From: Neopestalotiopsis rosae
Taxonomy: Eukaryota; Ascomycota; Sordariomycetes; Amphisphaeriales; Sporocadaceae
DNA: 64,000 nt
Assembly: GCA_023078685.1 (NCBI GenBank)
Contig: JALGAS010000004.1
Span: 4,340,001 to 4,404,000, forward strand
Direction of reading: 5' to 3'
This document shows, in pieces, positions 37,101 to 49,070 of the stretch. The notes below the pieces were generated by a model. It was not told where the DNA came from, did no database searches, and was given only the letters and a program-made list of their open reading frames with translations. The position numbers and the translations under genes are program-made. How positions within the stretch are numbered: position 1 is the first letter of the stretch; each line of letters begins with the position of its first letter.

Positions 37101-40100
37101 TGAGGCTCATCTCAAGGGGTTTATTACGTGGACCACAGTCTCATATTACCGATTGATCAGAGAATTGATATATAAAAACTCTGTTATCAGCTAGGTGCCC
37201 CATGCATTTCCCATGGGCGGGATAAATACTACCCAAGTAAATTAGGAGGCATGTGTGCAGATAGACAGACGCTGTCTCGCTGAGGCCATGCTTGCTAATG
37301 GTCCCGGCACCCGACGCCAGTTTCAACAGCCACGGCAAACCTTGATGCAAGCATTATTCCGTACCGGTATTGAGTGTGCACGACAAATGCATTGTACGAT
37401 TAATGGCGTGGCACACGTCATGGTAGCAACGGCGTTAGTTGACAGCTTATCTGCCGCAATACTTTTCACAACGAAGGCATTTTCATCCTCAAGCGCAAAG
37501 GCAGGCTGGCCTCGTGGCCATAGTCACCGGTCCAAGAGCCATGCAATATGTCGTCCTTTATTTTTGCTGTTCGCGCGTGGGCGAGACGCAGTCTTGGTCT
37601 GCTGATTGGCTTTCCGCAACAGCAGAGCTTAACCTAAATTCGAGATGCGTGTCTATCCATGGCATCCGCGGTATAGTAGATTCTTCTAGGAAGGAACTGT
37701 CGAAAGTTACCATCTTCATCTGGTCATGTGTCTTCCTCCTTCTTCCTGGAACGCATCTGGGTACGTCTGACGTGGTGAAGCTAATGTTATCTATCCCCCA
37801 CACGGATGTGTTGTTTTTCTGACTGTTGATCCTTCTGGATTGAAGACCGCCTCAAAAACTGACCCATTTTGGGTTCCGCCTGTCACGAATGTATTTAGCA
37901 CTCTGTATGGAATACACCATACTCTTGCTTGCTGCAATGTGATTCCCATGTGGCCGCCAAGGCCTCAGCATGTCCGTATCCGTTATCTGCGACCCATCAC
38001 TCAAGCTTGTGGGCCGAAGGAAATGGGCAATGATTTCGACGGCTAACCTGTCTTGTTCTCTACCGCAGTCTAGAAAGGCCTGGCCCGGACAATACATGGC
38101 GTGGTCTGTGGCTGCTGCCATCGATAGGGGTAGAAATGATGCCGTGTCAAACAGCATCATTGAGCTGTGGTCACTGACCGAGATTCGTTGCATTGCTATA
38201 ACTTGTGTTGAAAGATGATGCCACGAACGATTCTCAGCTGGCTGGATCTCTGGATATCGAAATGCTGCGGCAAAAAGTCAATTGCAAGCTGACACCATTG
38301 TTGGAAACAGTGTTTTTGCCACATATTCAGATGCTTGCCTCCCTTTGTAAGACATGAGTCCGAGAAGATAGGTAGCGAGCACATAGCAACAGGCTTGCCA
38401 TGCAAGTATACAAATCTATATCACGTATAAACACGACACTAAATATTTCGACAAGCATTGCATGAATTGCGCACAAAGATCGTAGCTCGGGGTTGGCCTA
38501 TGTATAGAACCCTGGGATGTGCGATGATCGCAGCATGGCGCGCGCACTAACGGTCAATCATGGTCCTGTGCACGGCTTGGTTTCAAATGTCATACACGAT
38601 GGACTCTGACGGTCGAATGTGAAAGCTCTAAGCTGCAAGATATAATAGCATCATTATGTCCATTGAATTACTCCATGAGTGACTGATGTGGTTTATTTGC
38701 TCCTCATTTTCAGAGACATGAGAAACATATGCATGCAGTCTAGGCAGTATGCAAAGCAAGGCACCGAATTTTTGATGGGCAAAGACGTGCGTTTCCACAG
38801 GAGTCTGAACAAGGTCTCGTGTTACCTACATCGACGATATACAGTAGGCAGGGACTCGATGCAGGTACGGAGTTCTTGTCGTCCGTAATACTGTACGGCT
38901 GTGAAGAAATGATGAATCTGGAATTATGTGCAGGTGTCGTCAGCTTGGCAAACGGCCACAATTGTCGGAAGCGATGTTCTGAATGAGCTGACGGTCCCTT
39001 TGTGGATGATTCTTTTCCATCAATCTATCTATACCTACAGAGTATGTATGATAGAACTGATTTTCTAGCTTAAATCATATTTGAATGGAAACACCATGAA
39101 AAGCAAGCAATTGATGCACAGAAAACTGGTCGAGGCAGCGGCTAAGCACCTGAATAATGTCTACAGATGGAAGAATATACCGCTGTCAATTTCTCAAACG
39201 TCTCCGTACACTACCTTGATCACATATGTCTGCACTGCGTGAAGGCCAAGATGTCGCCGTCTGACATTACCGGCAAGGAAACTAAGTATAGTAGCTTCGG
39301 CCAATTTCGTCGACTGGGAAACGTTGGCCCGTGTATGAGAAGGATGAAGGACATTGTAACCACTCGAGCCACTGCGTTGGTTCGACATGACATTTACGGT
39401 CTAACTTATCGCCAAAAAGTGCTGTGGCACTCGGTAGGTAAAGAAAGTAGCATGCTGCAAATATGCCGCAGACAAGCTGAGTTCCAGCTAACAAGTAACA
39501 CTCCAATCCCCGATGCGATGCGCGGGAACCGTGCAAGAAAATCAAACAGCCTAGTAAGATGAAGAGAATGCCATTGGGAAACAGAAGAGGCATAAGTCAA
39601 AGGTCCAGCCCCCCCCCCCCCGACTTCCCCGTCCTGCTCCCAGGTCGTCCACCCCAGCTTGGAAATGGAGGTCGGCATCGGGCCAGTAAGAGGCAATCGA
39701 CACTATGATTAGTGGACGAGAAGAGCTCCCCTGCATATCTGGATGCATGGTACAGATGCAATAGGTACGAATCCCAGGCGCACCATACCAGCCCAATGTT
39801 CAAAAGTGGATAGCAGCCCGGTGAACGACTTTTACTTTTTGGTGTAGAGGTGTGCATTGATTAGCTGGTTCTGTATGGTATTCCGTACAGGCAGAGTTAG
39901 CGAGCACGAGCACTTCATCTCTCTCCCTCTCGCAGGCAGCCCAGCCCTGGTGGGCAGAGTCCACATGCAGTCTTAAACATCCGAAGGAATGTATGTACCG
40001 TTGGTTACCTAAGTAGTAAACGCTCAGTGCACTTCCACGCTGTAATTCCCGCCCCGGTTGCCCAGTAAGAAATGCGCTAGACCGGGAGCGAGAGCCAGAA

Positions 40101-40727
40101 ACCACACCCGGCAGAGACGATTTAGAACCGACCGACCACTTTGATCTCACCATCCATTCCCCATCTCTCCACACCAAATTCAATCTGCCGATTGACCTAC
40201 ATACACTGTACAGTGCAGAACTCTGAACAGTCAGAGAAAGCTGAAGCTGGCCATTTACGCTCTCGGTGACCACTGACCAGGCTACATTACCTACAGACTT
40301 CTACTACTCTTTCTGCCCCCACATACTACTGCAGCAGCAACACTGTCCTCTCAACACATATTACCTACTCTTGGGTTTGCACCATTCACTCGTGCAAACT
40401 TGACTTGCTACCTCGTCTGCCTCCCTGATTCTTGAAGTCGTCACTGTTGGACTTCTTCACTCCGCCAGACGAGCCGAGTCCGAGTCAAGACTTGACCTCA
40501 CTTCGAACCGTCTCCCTTTTCTGCTTACACCAACGAGAAAGATAGGCAGGTAGGCGCCAGACTACGGCTACATAATCGCTCCACACGCAAAAACCCACTC
40601 TCCCCGTGCAACCGACCGGTCTTCGTGGGACGGGGAAAAAGTAAAAAAAAAAAGAAGAAGGAAAGAAAATTTCTTCAGTTGATACGGTTCTGCCTTGCAA
40701 AAAGTCAAAAACACAACTCTGGCGAGA
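34183..40727. other. Gene desert (6.5 kb), divergent
   Basis: No open frame here has a recognisable domain or convincing splice structure. The longest (39167-39562, 131 codons; 37439-37822, 127 codons) do not look like proteins. The region holds TAGG repeats (36103-36116), T-rich pyrimidine runs (36790-36840), a 13-C run (39609-39621), and a long C/T-rich stretch before the Whi5-like gene (40270-40620) that suits a long 5' leader. It probably contains the promoters of both flanking genes and may hold non-coding transcripts, which I cannot confirm. Confidence 0.45.
39609..39621. repeat. Homopolymer of 13 C
   Basis: An uninterrupted run of 13 cytosines inside the gene desert. A second run of 12 C lies at 40843-40854, inside intron 1 of the Whi5-like gene. 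Such runs are prone to length error in sequencing. Confidence 0.9.
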
Positions 40728-41926
40728 ATGCCCAAATCAAAGTACAGGAGCATGTCGTCGCCTTTGAAACCACATCCCGAGGCCGTTGCCGACAAAGTGC
40801 TCAAGCGGGTCGAAGTGAGCAAGGTAAGACTTCAAGACGAAACCCCCCCCCCCCTCTCCTCCCGACTCTGTCCGAATCTACAATCACTCCAAAAGAGAAA
40901 TATGGAAGTAAGATACTAATCTGAGTATTTGCTCGTGTACAGATCGCCCGAAAGCTTCAGGGTCGCCTCGCCCTGGCACATTTCAAGACCAAGCATGGCT
41001 GGGAAGATCTCACCCTCGACCACATCGAGCCCAAGATCGAAGAGGTCCGGAGAAACCGCCTGCAAGATGGAGATATCCTGTCCGACTCGTCCTCCAGCAC
41101 ATCCGAATTGCCGTACCCGACGAGAGGGCTCATGAGCTCGCCGCTCAAGGCACCGCTTTTCTCAGATGCCATTGGTTCAAGCAACGGTAGTACCGGCCAC
41201 CGCAAGCGAACATACATGGCTTCATTCGATATGGATATGGTTATGTCCAGTCCCACAAAGCGATACCGGACCTCGCCTACAGCACACAAGTCCTTTGGAG
41301 CACAGTCTGCTCTGAAGACACATCGTCAGCTGATTCAGTCATCACCGATCAAGCCCCGGAGGCAACAGCACTTTACGACTTCTACAGGACCGGACGTATC
41401 CTTTTTCCAGGGCACCCGTCGGGTATCGGCCGACTTGACTTCCCCCAACCTTACGGCACCCACATCCGATGACGATGATGATTTACTTCCCACACATTCG
41501 TTCCAAGTGAGCCGTAGTCGTGACTCACCACCCAGCACGCCACCCATGCGTCCCCGATCGTTACAACGCCGCAGCAGGGAGAAGTTGGATGACGGCAAGG
41601 AAGAGGGTGCAGATTTGTTGCTTTATCTGGCAGCGTCCCCTTCGCCTGCAGTCAGAAACAATTCTAGAATGGAACCTCCGTCGACACCGCCGCCCCGGAG
41701 AGACCTGGGCTTGCCGTCTTCCGTGATGGGAACCCCTGGAGGGATGGGACACAGCAATCTATTATTCCCCGCCACGCCTGGACAACCCTTTGACATTTCT
41801 GATTTCGTCAACATTACGCCGAGCCCGGCACAGAAGCCGTGGAAAACACCAGTGGCGCTGGCCAGAACACCTCTCAGCGTCGCTAGAAGACGACTCACTT
41901 TTGAGGAGCCCTTGCATGGATTATGA
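40728..41926 (+). CDS. Whi5/Nrm1-like G1/S transcriptional repressor
   Basis: Likely a member of the fungal Whi5/Nrm1 family, which binds the SBF/MBF factors and holds back G1/S genes until a cyclin-dependent kinase phosphorylates it. Exons are 40728-40823 and 40943-41926, with a 119-nt intron (phase 0). The product is 359 aa. The key feature is the stretch ARKLQGRLALAHFKTKHGW (about 34-52), which fits the short GTB motif of this family and starts right after the intron. The rest is polar and disordered, with many Ser-Pro and Thr-Pro sites next to basic residues (SSPLK, SSPTKRYR, SSPIKPRR), as expected of a CDK target. A conserved-looking element, ADLLLYLAASPSPA, lies near 230, and a C-terminal segment is PGQPFDISDFVNITPSP. 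No DNA-binding domain is present. The family call is an inference from a short motif. Confidence 0.65.
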
Positions 41927-43813
41927 AGCAATGTGCCAGTCGGACCAGCAGGTACCAAATCTGCAAAGCTACGCACAACGAGCAGGGTCTACTACATCAC
42001 GGCCCTCTCGAATTCCCCTATTTGATTTTTATTTCCTCATGTGAAGATGATACCACTACACGACCCAAAATGGATGGTCACCGCCAGGACAATGCAACTT
42101 GTTTGGACGCCGCGATGGATTATTGATTATTATTATTTTCTTGACTTTTCTTTGGCAGCCAGTTGCCTGACATGGCGGGCGCTCGAAGGATGAGCGGACC
42201 GACGGACGAATGCATGGAAGTCAATACGGTCACGGCGTTGGATGTCCTTGTACGGCAAATTGCTTTTTTGCACCTTTTGCGTTTTTGGGGGGCATGCAGA
42301 CCCAATGTTTACTTTGAACCTGCATTTGTTTACAGCGGATGCAGACTGTTCTGTTCCTGTACGATACTAGGCATGGATATTTCTTGAGTATTTCTCATCG
42401 AGCGAATCGATTTCATCACATTGCCCAACGTCGGCTTTTCGAATCTGGTCTCCATCGCATGAACGAGGCAGGAAAAAAGAATAGAGGGTGGGCCACTTAA
42501 CGCGGTTAGACGTGTCAAGTGCCCGAGGCGCGCGAAATTGCTAAACGAGGGGTAGACGCGTCGTTTCGCGTTCGCGCCAGCCAATCAGACTGCTATTTAA
42601 CCCGGCAAGGTCAGAATTTCATGCAGCCACACGAGCTAGGATGATGTCACAGTTCGGCCAATCAATAACGGAGCTGCGACTGCGAATACATAGATACGGC
42701 TGGGCTGGTGGCTGTCAGCATGGCAGAATATATATCAGCATTGGCTCAGCTGTATTGCTTGCAAGAGATTGGAGCTGAACGTGAAATATATGGGGGGAAA
42801 AGAAGAATTAAGGATTACCGGGATAAATAAAAAGATTATAAACGCTATTACATATTGCTATTTGCACATTCTTTTAAAGCGACTAAGTTGGGGTTGGCAG
42901 AACATACATACTCCTTGGCAAATATTGCCAGGTGCTACACATTTATAAGTCCTCCGACCCATTAATAATGATCGTCTGCAAAAGACGAATGAAAAAGAGC
43001 AGCGTGTAATAATTTCCAACTTTCATTGGTTGACCGGTCTACATATTCAAGCGAATCCCAGGCGGTTTTCCATTGCGCAACATTAATTCTACTTATTTGA
43101 GTACTTATTCTAGGTATATCAGCATGCCCGTGACACAAACGACAACATTCAAGTAAGATAACTAACGCGGATCTTGCCATACTTGAGTAGACTATCGCAA
43201 AAGAGATATAAAGCCACAGCAGAGCAAGTCACAAGGATTCCATGCAAAAATATTTGTTCTCAATTTTTGTTTTTGTTATTTTCATCTGTCTGTCTGCATT
43301 CGCACTCGAAAATTTGTGTTTCCCTGTACTCTGTACAAGCTACCCTCTCACGGAGGTGGTAGCCAGAAGCAAGCCAACGAGCTCACTCCTGTTGCTTCGT
43401 TTCCCACATCTCCTTTATTCGTTCTGATCAGGGTTTCCCCAGTCTCTTTCCACCTTTTTTGTACAGCTCTTTGCGTCGTCCTCCCCAATTCGCTTGCAAC
43501 GCAACGATGTCGAGGCGCTCGCTGTGCGCCTCCAATGTGTCTACTAAACAATACAAACTAAAGCAGGTTTTCTCGATACGACTGCCTATTTCAAGCGCAG
43601 TCATCGGCTCCGATCCCTCTGATCTTCCATCAGCGCGACAGGTCGCGTGCAACTTCTTACTTCCTCATAAAAAAAGACATCCCTATCCGACGCCAGTCAA
43701 CTAAGCCCCCTTTGCATAGGATATGCGCATGTTGACGTCCAATGTGTAGCGAGAGCGCTGCCTCTTGGGAGGCTTTCTCTGTTTCTCATGGCTTCATTCC
43801 TTACATTGCCTCG
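41927..43813. other. Convergent intergenic region with promoter-like element
   Basis: About 1.9 kb between two convergent genes, where no promoter would be needed. Even so, 42527-42600 holds a cluster of SCB/MCB-like boxes followed by CCAAT and a TATA-like sequence. Downstream, only a 45-codon ATG frame beginning near 42641 is found. The sequence from 42780 on is AT-rich. No protein gene is supported. Confidence 0.5.
42527..42600 (+). promoter_or_regulatory. Cluster of SCB/MCB/E2F-like boxes with CCAAT and TATA-like elements
   Basis: CGCGAAA (SCB consensus CRCGAAA) lies at 42531-42537, ACGCGT (MCB) at 42556-42561, TTTCGCG (inverted SCB) at 42564-42570 and TTCGCGCC (E2F-like) at 42571-42578. 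CCAAT follows at 42581-42585 and TATTTAA at 42594-42600. The order and spacing look like a promoter reading to the right, but no gene is seen downstream. Confidence 0.45.
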
Positions 43814-45913
43814 TTAATATGCCTTGCCAACACTGCCTTGGCTGCCCTGACTAGCACCGCTCCTTCTGGCACCCGTTGCCTTTCGCTCTCCTGAAAGCGT
43901 CGGGCTGTCGTACCTCGAACTCGCCGGGCCCACGTCAGGTCCCGGGTCACTCCATTGGTCTATGCTTGTAACGCCGCTCGAGTATTTGCTACTTGTCAAG
44001 CTGGGATTGCGAGTATGGGCTGGATGTGGCGGCAAGGGGCCGCCGCTCACTCGGACGCCGCCGCTAGCTCGACTGTCACGAGGCAGCATTGGTACCGAGC
44101 CTGCGGAAGAGGACAATAGTTCTGGCCGGTCGAGATCGAAGGGATCTGATCTGAACTTGTTTCTTCGTGTTGCGAATGATTCGACGGAAGCAGAAGACTC
44201 TCGCCATACGCTAGGCGCATTGGTGCTTGGAGGCCTTGTAGTAGCGCCGCCAACGGACATCCCTCGTGATCGGCGAATGTTTTGTACATATGTTGCCGGC
44301 CCTGCCTGCTTGGTCGCCGTTGGTGGTCGTACAGCATTGGCGTCGGAGAAGGGGTTGTCTGGGTTCATAATGGTCAGAGGCGCCACCTTTGCCGAGTCGC
44401 GCAGCATGGCATTATCATCTGAGAAGGGATTCGCCGAATCAAAGTCGAGATTCAGGCGGCCTAAGAAGTGCTCATTAGAGCCTGCGCTTTGAGAACGTCT
44501 TGGATTACTCATGCTTGTGCGGCCCTGACCGGCTTGAGCTGCAAGTTGTTTGTCGTCCATGCTCAATAGCGTCAAGAAGTCTGGTTGTGAATTCGAGCGA
44601 GCAGCCATTGGCTTCATGTCGCGCGTGCTCGACGACAGATTGTCATCGCGCTCACTACGAGCTTTGTCGTTGAAGCGACCAAAGAACCCAAGCAGACGAT
44701 CCTTGGCTGAAGTACCGAAGTCCGCAGAAGTCTCTCGACTATGAGCGGGGCGCTCGAGATACTGAGAATTGCCCCTATTCATGTTGACGCTGGGTGAGCG
44801 ACTATGGCCACCAAAACGACCCTTGATCTTTCTGACATTCACACCGACGGTAGCCTTCAACTTCTCAGCCAGTCCTGTTGGTCCAATGGAATTCCGACTG
44901 ATGGAATAAGGCACCTTTTCGCTGGCATTGCCGAATCCTGATTCGGGACCCAATGGTGTGAGCAATGTGCTTCTACGCTTCTGTCGTATCCTCTTGCGCC
45001 AGAACCACACGAGAAAAGCTATTAGAGCGAATGCTACCACTCCTCCGACAACACCGCCAACGACGGCCACCGTTGTTGAAGTACTGATCCCATTGCTGCC
45101 GCCAGCTGCAGAGGTACCACTCCCTGACGTTGTGGCACCAGTTGCCTCCGCCTGTCCACCGTTGGCATTGGCGGCAGTCCCGATTGTTGTCAAGAGCGCA
45201 GCATTGCCTGCGGTTATGGAGGATTCCGCCGCCAGCGTCGAAGACTCTGACAGTACCGAGGACTCAACTGGTGCGACTAACGACTCAAGAGCCGCGGCTG
45301 GAGTCGTCTCGACGGCTGATGCTGTAGAAGCTAAACCATTATTATCATCAGCTTGAGTTTGAGTAGCTTGACTTTGAAGAAGTTCGCTCTCAGGTGTTGT
45401 TGGGGCCGCGACCACAGGTGTAGTAGTAGTAGTGGGAACCGTGACAGAAGATAACGGCGCGACCGCAACAGAACTAGAAGTAGAACTAGTTGTCTGTATT
45501 GGCGCAACCGGCGAAACTTGCGTACCAATCTGAGCAATGCTGGTAGCGCTGGTGGCACTAGTCAGTGTCTGCTGAGCAGGAACAGCAGCAGCAGCAGTCG
45601 TGGTAGTATCTGTGACTACTGGTGCTATTGCTGGCGGTACTACTGGCGCAGCAGCTTCTGTCGTAGTTACTTGTGCCGTAGTCGAGGTTGAAGTTGAAGT
45701 CGAAGTTGACGTCGATGACGATGACGACGAGGAGCTCGACGATGATGACGATGATGAGGATGAAGATGTCGATGTCGATGTCGTACTGATCTTTGTCGAT
45801 GTTGCCTCTCCTCCACCACTACTCACGTTCTTCGCTTTGGGTATCGCCGTACATCTCTTCCCCGACAGAGTTGTGATAAAGGCGCCCGATGGAAGATTGC
45901 CATTAGTCGCCAT
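43814..45913 (-). CDS. Ser/Thr-rich single-pass membrane protein (Mid2/Skg6-like)
   Basis: A single-exon gene for 699 aa. The first 43 residues contain two Cys/Lys-bearing segments and no clear signal peptide. Residues about 44-82 are almost pure Ser and Thr. The region to about 278 stays rich in Ser, Thr, Ala and Val, a likely O-mannosylated outer domain. One membrane segment follows (about 279-303, GGVVGGVVAFALIAFLVWFW), then a basic stop-transfer stretch RKRIRQKRR. The cytosolic part of nearly 400 residues is Ser/Arg/Asn-rich and disordered. It contains two copies of the pattern NPFSD-x2-A (about residues 500 and 525), possible short binding motifs. The layout is that of Mid2-type cell-wall sensors or Skg6-like proteins, but sequence similarity outside the membrane segment is not something I can name. 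A wall-stress role is inference. Confidence 0.75.
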   Translation of the reverse strand: MATNGNLPSGAFITTLSGKRCTAIPKAKNVSSGGGEATSTKISTTSTSTSSSSSSSSSSSSSSSSSSTSTSTSTSTSTTAQVTTTEAAAPVVPPAIAPVVTDTTTTAAAAVPAQQTLTSATSATSIAQIGTQVSPVAPIQTTSSTSSSVAVAPLSSVTVPTTTTTPVVAAPTTPESELLQSQATQTQADDNNGLASTASAVETTPAAALESLVAPVESSVLSESSTLAAESSITAGNAALLTTIGTAANANGGQAEATGATTSGSGTSAAGGSNGISTSTTVAVVGGVVGGVVAFALIAFLVWFWRKRIRQKRRSTLLTPLGPESGFGNASEKVPYSISRNSIGPTGLAEKLKATVGVNVRKIKGRFGGHSRSPSVNMNRGNSQYLERPAHSRETSADFGTSAKDRLLGFFGRFNDKARSERDDNLSSSTRDMKPMAARSNSQPDFLTLLSMDDKQLAAQAGQGRTSMSNPRRSQSAGSNEHFLGRLNLDFDSANPFSDDNAMLRDSAKVAPLTIMNPDNPFSDANAVRPPTATKQAGPATYVQNIRRSRGMSVGGATTRPPSTNAPSVWRESSASVESFATRRNKFRSDPFDLDRPELLSSSAGSVPMLPRDSRASGGVRVSGGPLPPHPAHTRNPSLTSSKYSSGVTSIDQWSDPGPDVGPASSRYDSPTLSGERKATGARRSGASQGSQGSVGKAY
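45700..45785. repeat. Trinucleotide (GAY/TCR-type) tract coding for poly-Ser
   Basis: An imperfect GAT/GAC/GAA trinucleotide tract on the plus strand, reading as Ser and Thr codons on the coding minus strand. It encodes the poly-Ser and Ser-Thr run near residues 44-75 of the Mid2-like protein. On the plus strand it makes a misleading Asp/Glu-rich open frame. Confidence 0.8.
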
Positions 45914-48900
45914 GGCTCCAGTTCTTCAGTTTGAAGGCGATTCCAGTCGCCGTTGTGTTCAAAGTATCGTATAGCGTCAAGCATACGTCGAATGGAATAA
46001 GACAAAGAAATCAAGAAACCCGATGGCCGTAAGGCCGGTCACAGCTAGATTCGATTCATGGATGACAATGTGTTGCAAAGAGAGGAAGAGAAGGAAATGT
46101 GGTCATTCACAGATGGGGTCTGAGAAACAACCCAAGCAGTGCGGCTAAAGTGGAACTGTATGAAGAAGACGAATGGACCAAGGGTAAGTAATTCGGAAAC
46201 TGAAAGACAGGTCCGAGTTGAATCATGTAGGTCAACTTCGTCTAGGTGGGTGAGTAAGTAGAGAATGGAACAAAATGGATAGCATTTCACCATGCCAAGT
46301 GAAGCGAAGTCTGACCGACCCACCAGTGCAAGTTCGCTCTCTCAGGTTGCCGAGAAAAAAGCAGTATGGTAGCAGTATCACGTCGGCAAGATCTGGCTGT
46401 GGCATGAAGCCAGCCCATGCCGGGCTCGTTTGACGGGTGCGCACATGCTGACCAGATTGGCTGATCAAAGCCATGGCTTTGCCTCTGGCGTTAGAGAATT
46501 GATAGAGTCCGCAGTCGCGATGCTAAAGGTGTCCGGGGTTATGAGGGGCGGATGGTTGCAATGTGGTAGGCGAACCCTTGTCCTGCGACAGATCTGAAGC
46601 ACGAACTCCCTCAGCCTCAAGGTCGAGCAGCTTGGACGCAGGCCAAGAAGCGTTAGCCTTGAACGAGCAGGCCACATTAAGGTCCCGCGAGCAGGTATGC
46701 TCAAGCGCGCGTTTCCAGTCCATGGCGATCAAGTATGGAGCCGATGCGATCGCTCCCGGTTGATCGTGTTGGCGACTTTACATGTTTCTTTGCTCTACCC
46801 TACCCAACCCAGCAGCGTGAAATAAGCACTATTTTGCTGCTGCATCGGTGGTTGGGATTCTCAATGATGTCGGGGTACAGTGTTTCCAGTACTAGGTAAA
46901 TCCCACACCCGGGAGTTTGCAATAGTGGTGATGTTGAACCTAATTCAATCAGCAAGCAGTCCTGCTCGACGTTGTTGGGTGGCTTTGATTTTGTGAGGCC
47001 TTTCAATTTGAACGATGAGCCATGCTAGCGATGAAGCCTGTACAGAACAGGCAGGCACTGATGTCAGTCGCGGGGTCTGGCCGTCGGCATGAACCATGTT
47101 ACTCTGGTATGCAAGCACTCTGTAGATACTACAGTAATAGGCAACCGACGGTTGCAGCAATCCTGGTCGCAAAAAGTATCAGACTAATACAGACGTTACC
47201 GACATTGAATATGGTGTTGGTGGAGGAAACCGTTTCTGGAAATGGCGAGGACAGCTAGTCACTCAGATTGACAGATTGAGTCTGTGCTAGTACCCATCCT
47301 AACTCCATATTGCCCGAGAGGTGACCATGCGATTGGCAAGGCTGGGGACACTTGAATAGACCCCGGAACTACCGAGAAAGGTCGAGTCTCAATCCTGGTC
47401 CTGGACAGCAGATGTTGTTCTGTTGGCGAGAGGTGTCGCAAGGCTCCATCAATGGGGAGTATCATCTTTAGCAGGCTAGTATGTGACAAGCCGGCTCAAG
47501 CACTCACTCAAGGTCGAAGAAGGTAGGGTAGGTAACAGGTATACTTACTGTGGGAACGCCCGTCGATCCCGGAATCAAGCTTAAATGGCTACCTTGAGCC
47601 GGCCAAGGGGGTTCCCGATTACAAGAGCCACCGAATGTTTGTTTCCTTCTTGCGAGATCTCCGGCCCATCAAACGATCCTTGAGAAGGTCCGTTGCCACC
47701 TTTTTGGTGGACGAAGCGCAACTGTGCCTCGTGACTGAACGAATGGAAGCAGAAAAAGCTCAGCCAATCTTTCTTCGAGAATGATTCTCTGGTGTTATGA
47801 TCATGATGTCCGGGAGATAATTATGCCAGCACCACACCAAAGATGTCTTTCAACTACCTTAGTCGCGACATGCTTGACGTATTGTCATCAATAATGTTAT
47901 GCCAGAATATTGAGGTCTGTTTTGGAGGGGGAGGATTTGGCCGGCGATAATCCAAATTGATCAATGAGGGGCAACCAAAACCAGACAGACTAAATGCAAA
48001 GAGCGACGCACGGGCCTCGGTGACGAATGATTGTGTGAATGTACTTTGTTATTATGCAGCTGCGGTGTAATAAGGAAGGCACCACACAGCTCAAGAGGGA
48101 TAACAGGAGGAGGAGAATAATGAATATGTAGAAGGAAAGAATGATCCGCTGGTCCAGTCCAGTCAATCCCCTTTCCCTGCTTTCCCCAGGTTTCCCCTAA
48201 AAGCGGTGGATCGAGACCATCAAATGGACATGCGACCGACCCAGTTATGTAGGTTAGGTAAATGTAATGTAGATTAGGAGTAGTTGAGCCCACGGAACGA
48301 CGGCCGAATACCTAGAATGCCACCAGAAGTCTGTCATTCCATCAAGCTTCCTAACCTTGGGTATGTAGTCTCACTCTCTGTACCTATCGGTCAATACTTC
48401 TTTCATTTTCCCCTTTGCCCTCCAGCCCGTCTTATACACACACACACAGTACCTATCTATAGTCGTATGTCTCTCCTCTTGAGGACAAAGTTCTTGTCGC
48501 TTGCCTCCCCCTGACCTGATGCAAAGTATCTCGAAGCCCCTCCCCGAAGGTACAGTAGCACCACCGCTCGCACCAGTTTCGCACCTGTTTCTATCCTTGC
48601 CCTCGGGCAATACTCCTATTGGGCTTTTGGGGCTTTTTCTTCCCAGTCACTTGTTTCGTTCAATCTTTGAGAAACAATCCTACGCCCTCTTCCCGACTCG
48701 TCGTCATTTGCGTCAGAAATCAGTGACAAGAGATCCTGGCAGCAGTCACTAGGCCGTGCCCCGTATCCGTACCCGCCCCTTCTAGACTTGTCACCTCTTT
48801 CTTCTCTGGGCCGAGACACACCCGCTTCAGAGGCACACACACACACAGACACACACAGAGACTTCCGTAAAGAGGCAGATCTGACTAGTCGTGACTAACT

Positions 48901-49070
48901 GATTATAATCACCCCCGTCATAGGTGGTAGTACCTCTGTACCTATTTGCAGTACATCCAATACTACCTATTGATCTCCATCCTTTACCAATAGATCGGTT
49001 GTCGTCAATGTAGCGGCACAATTACTTGGATCAACCCTCCCAGCATTTCTAATCACTCTCGCTCGCCGCC
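45914..49070. other. Divergent intergenic region (3.2 kb)
   Basis: Presumed promoters of the Mid2-like gene (left) and of the 49-kb gene (right). It contains TAGGG/TAGG runs (47521-47535, 48250-48260), a CACACACACACA run near 48438 and another AC-rich run at 48836-48860, and C/T-rich leader sequence from 48370 to 48850. No frame shows a recognisable protein. Confidence 0.5.

Noticed and set aside
42641..42780. 45-codon ATG frame downstream of the SCB/MCB cluster
   Set aside because: Too short, and no motif or splice structure supports a gene; kept only as context for the promoter-like cluster.
45600..45974. Asp/Glu-rich plus-strand frame
   Set aside because: It is the complement of the poly-Ser tract of the Mid2-like gene.
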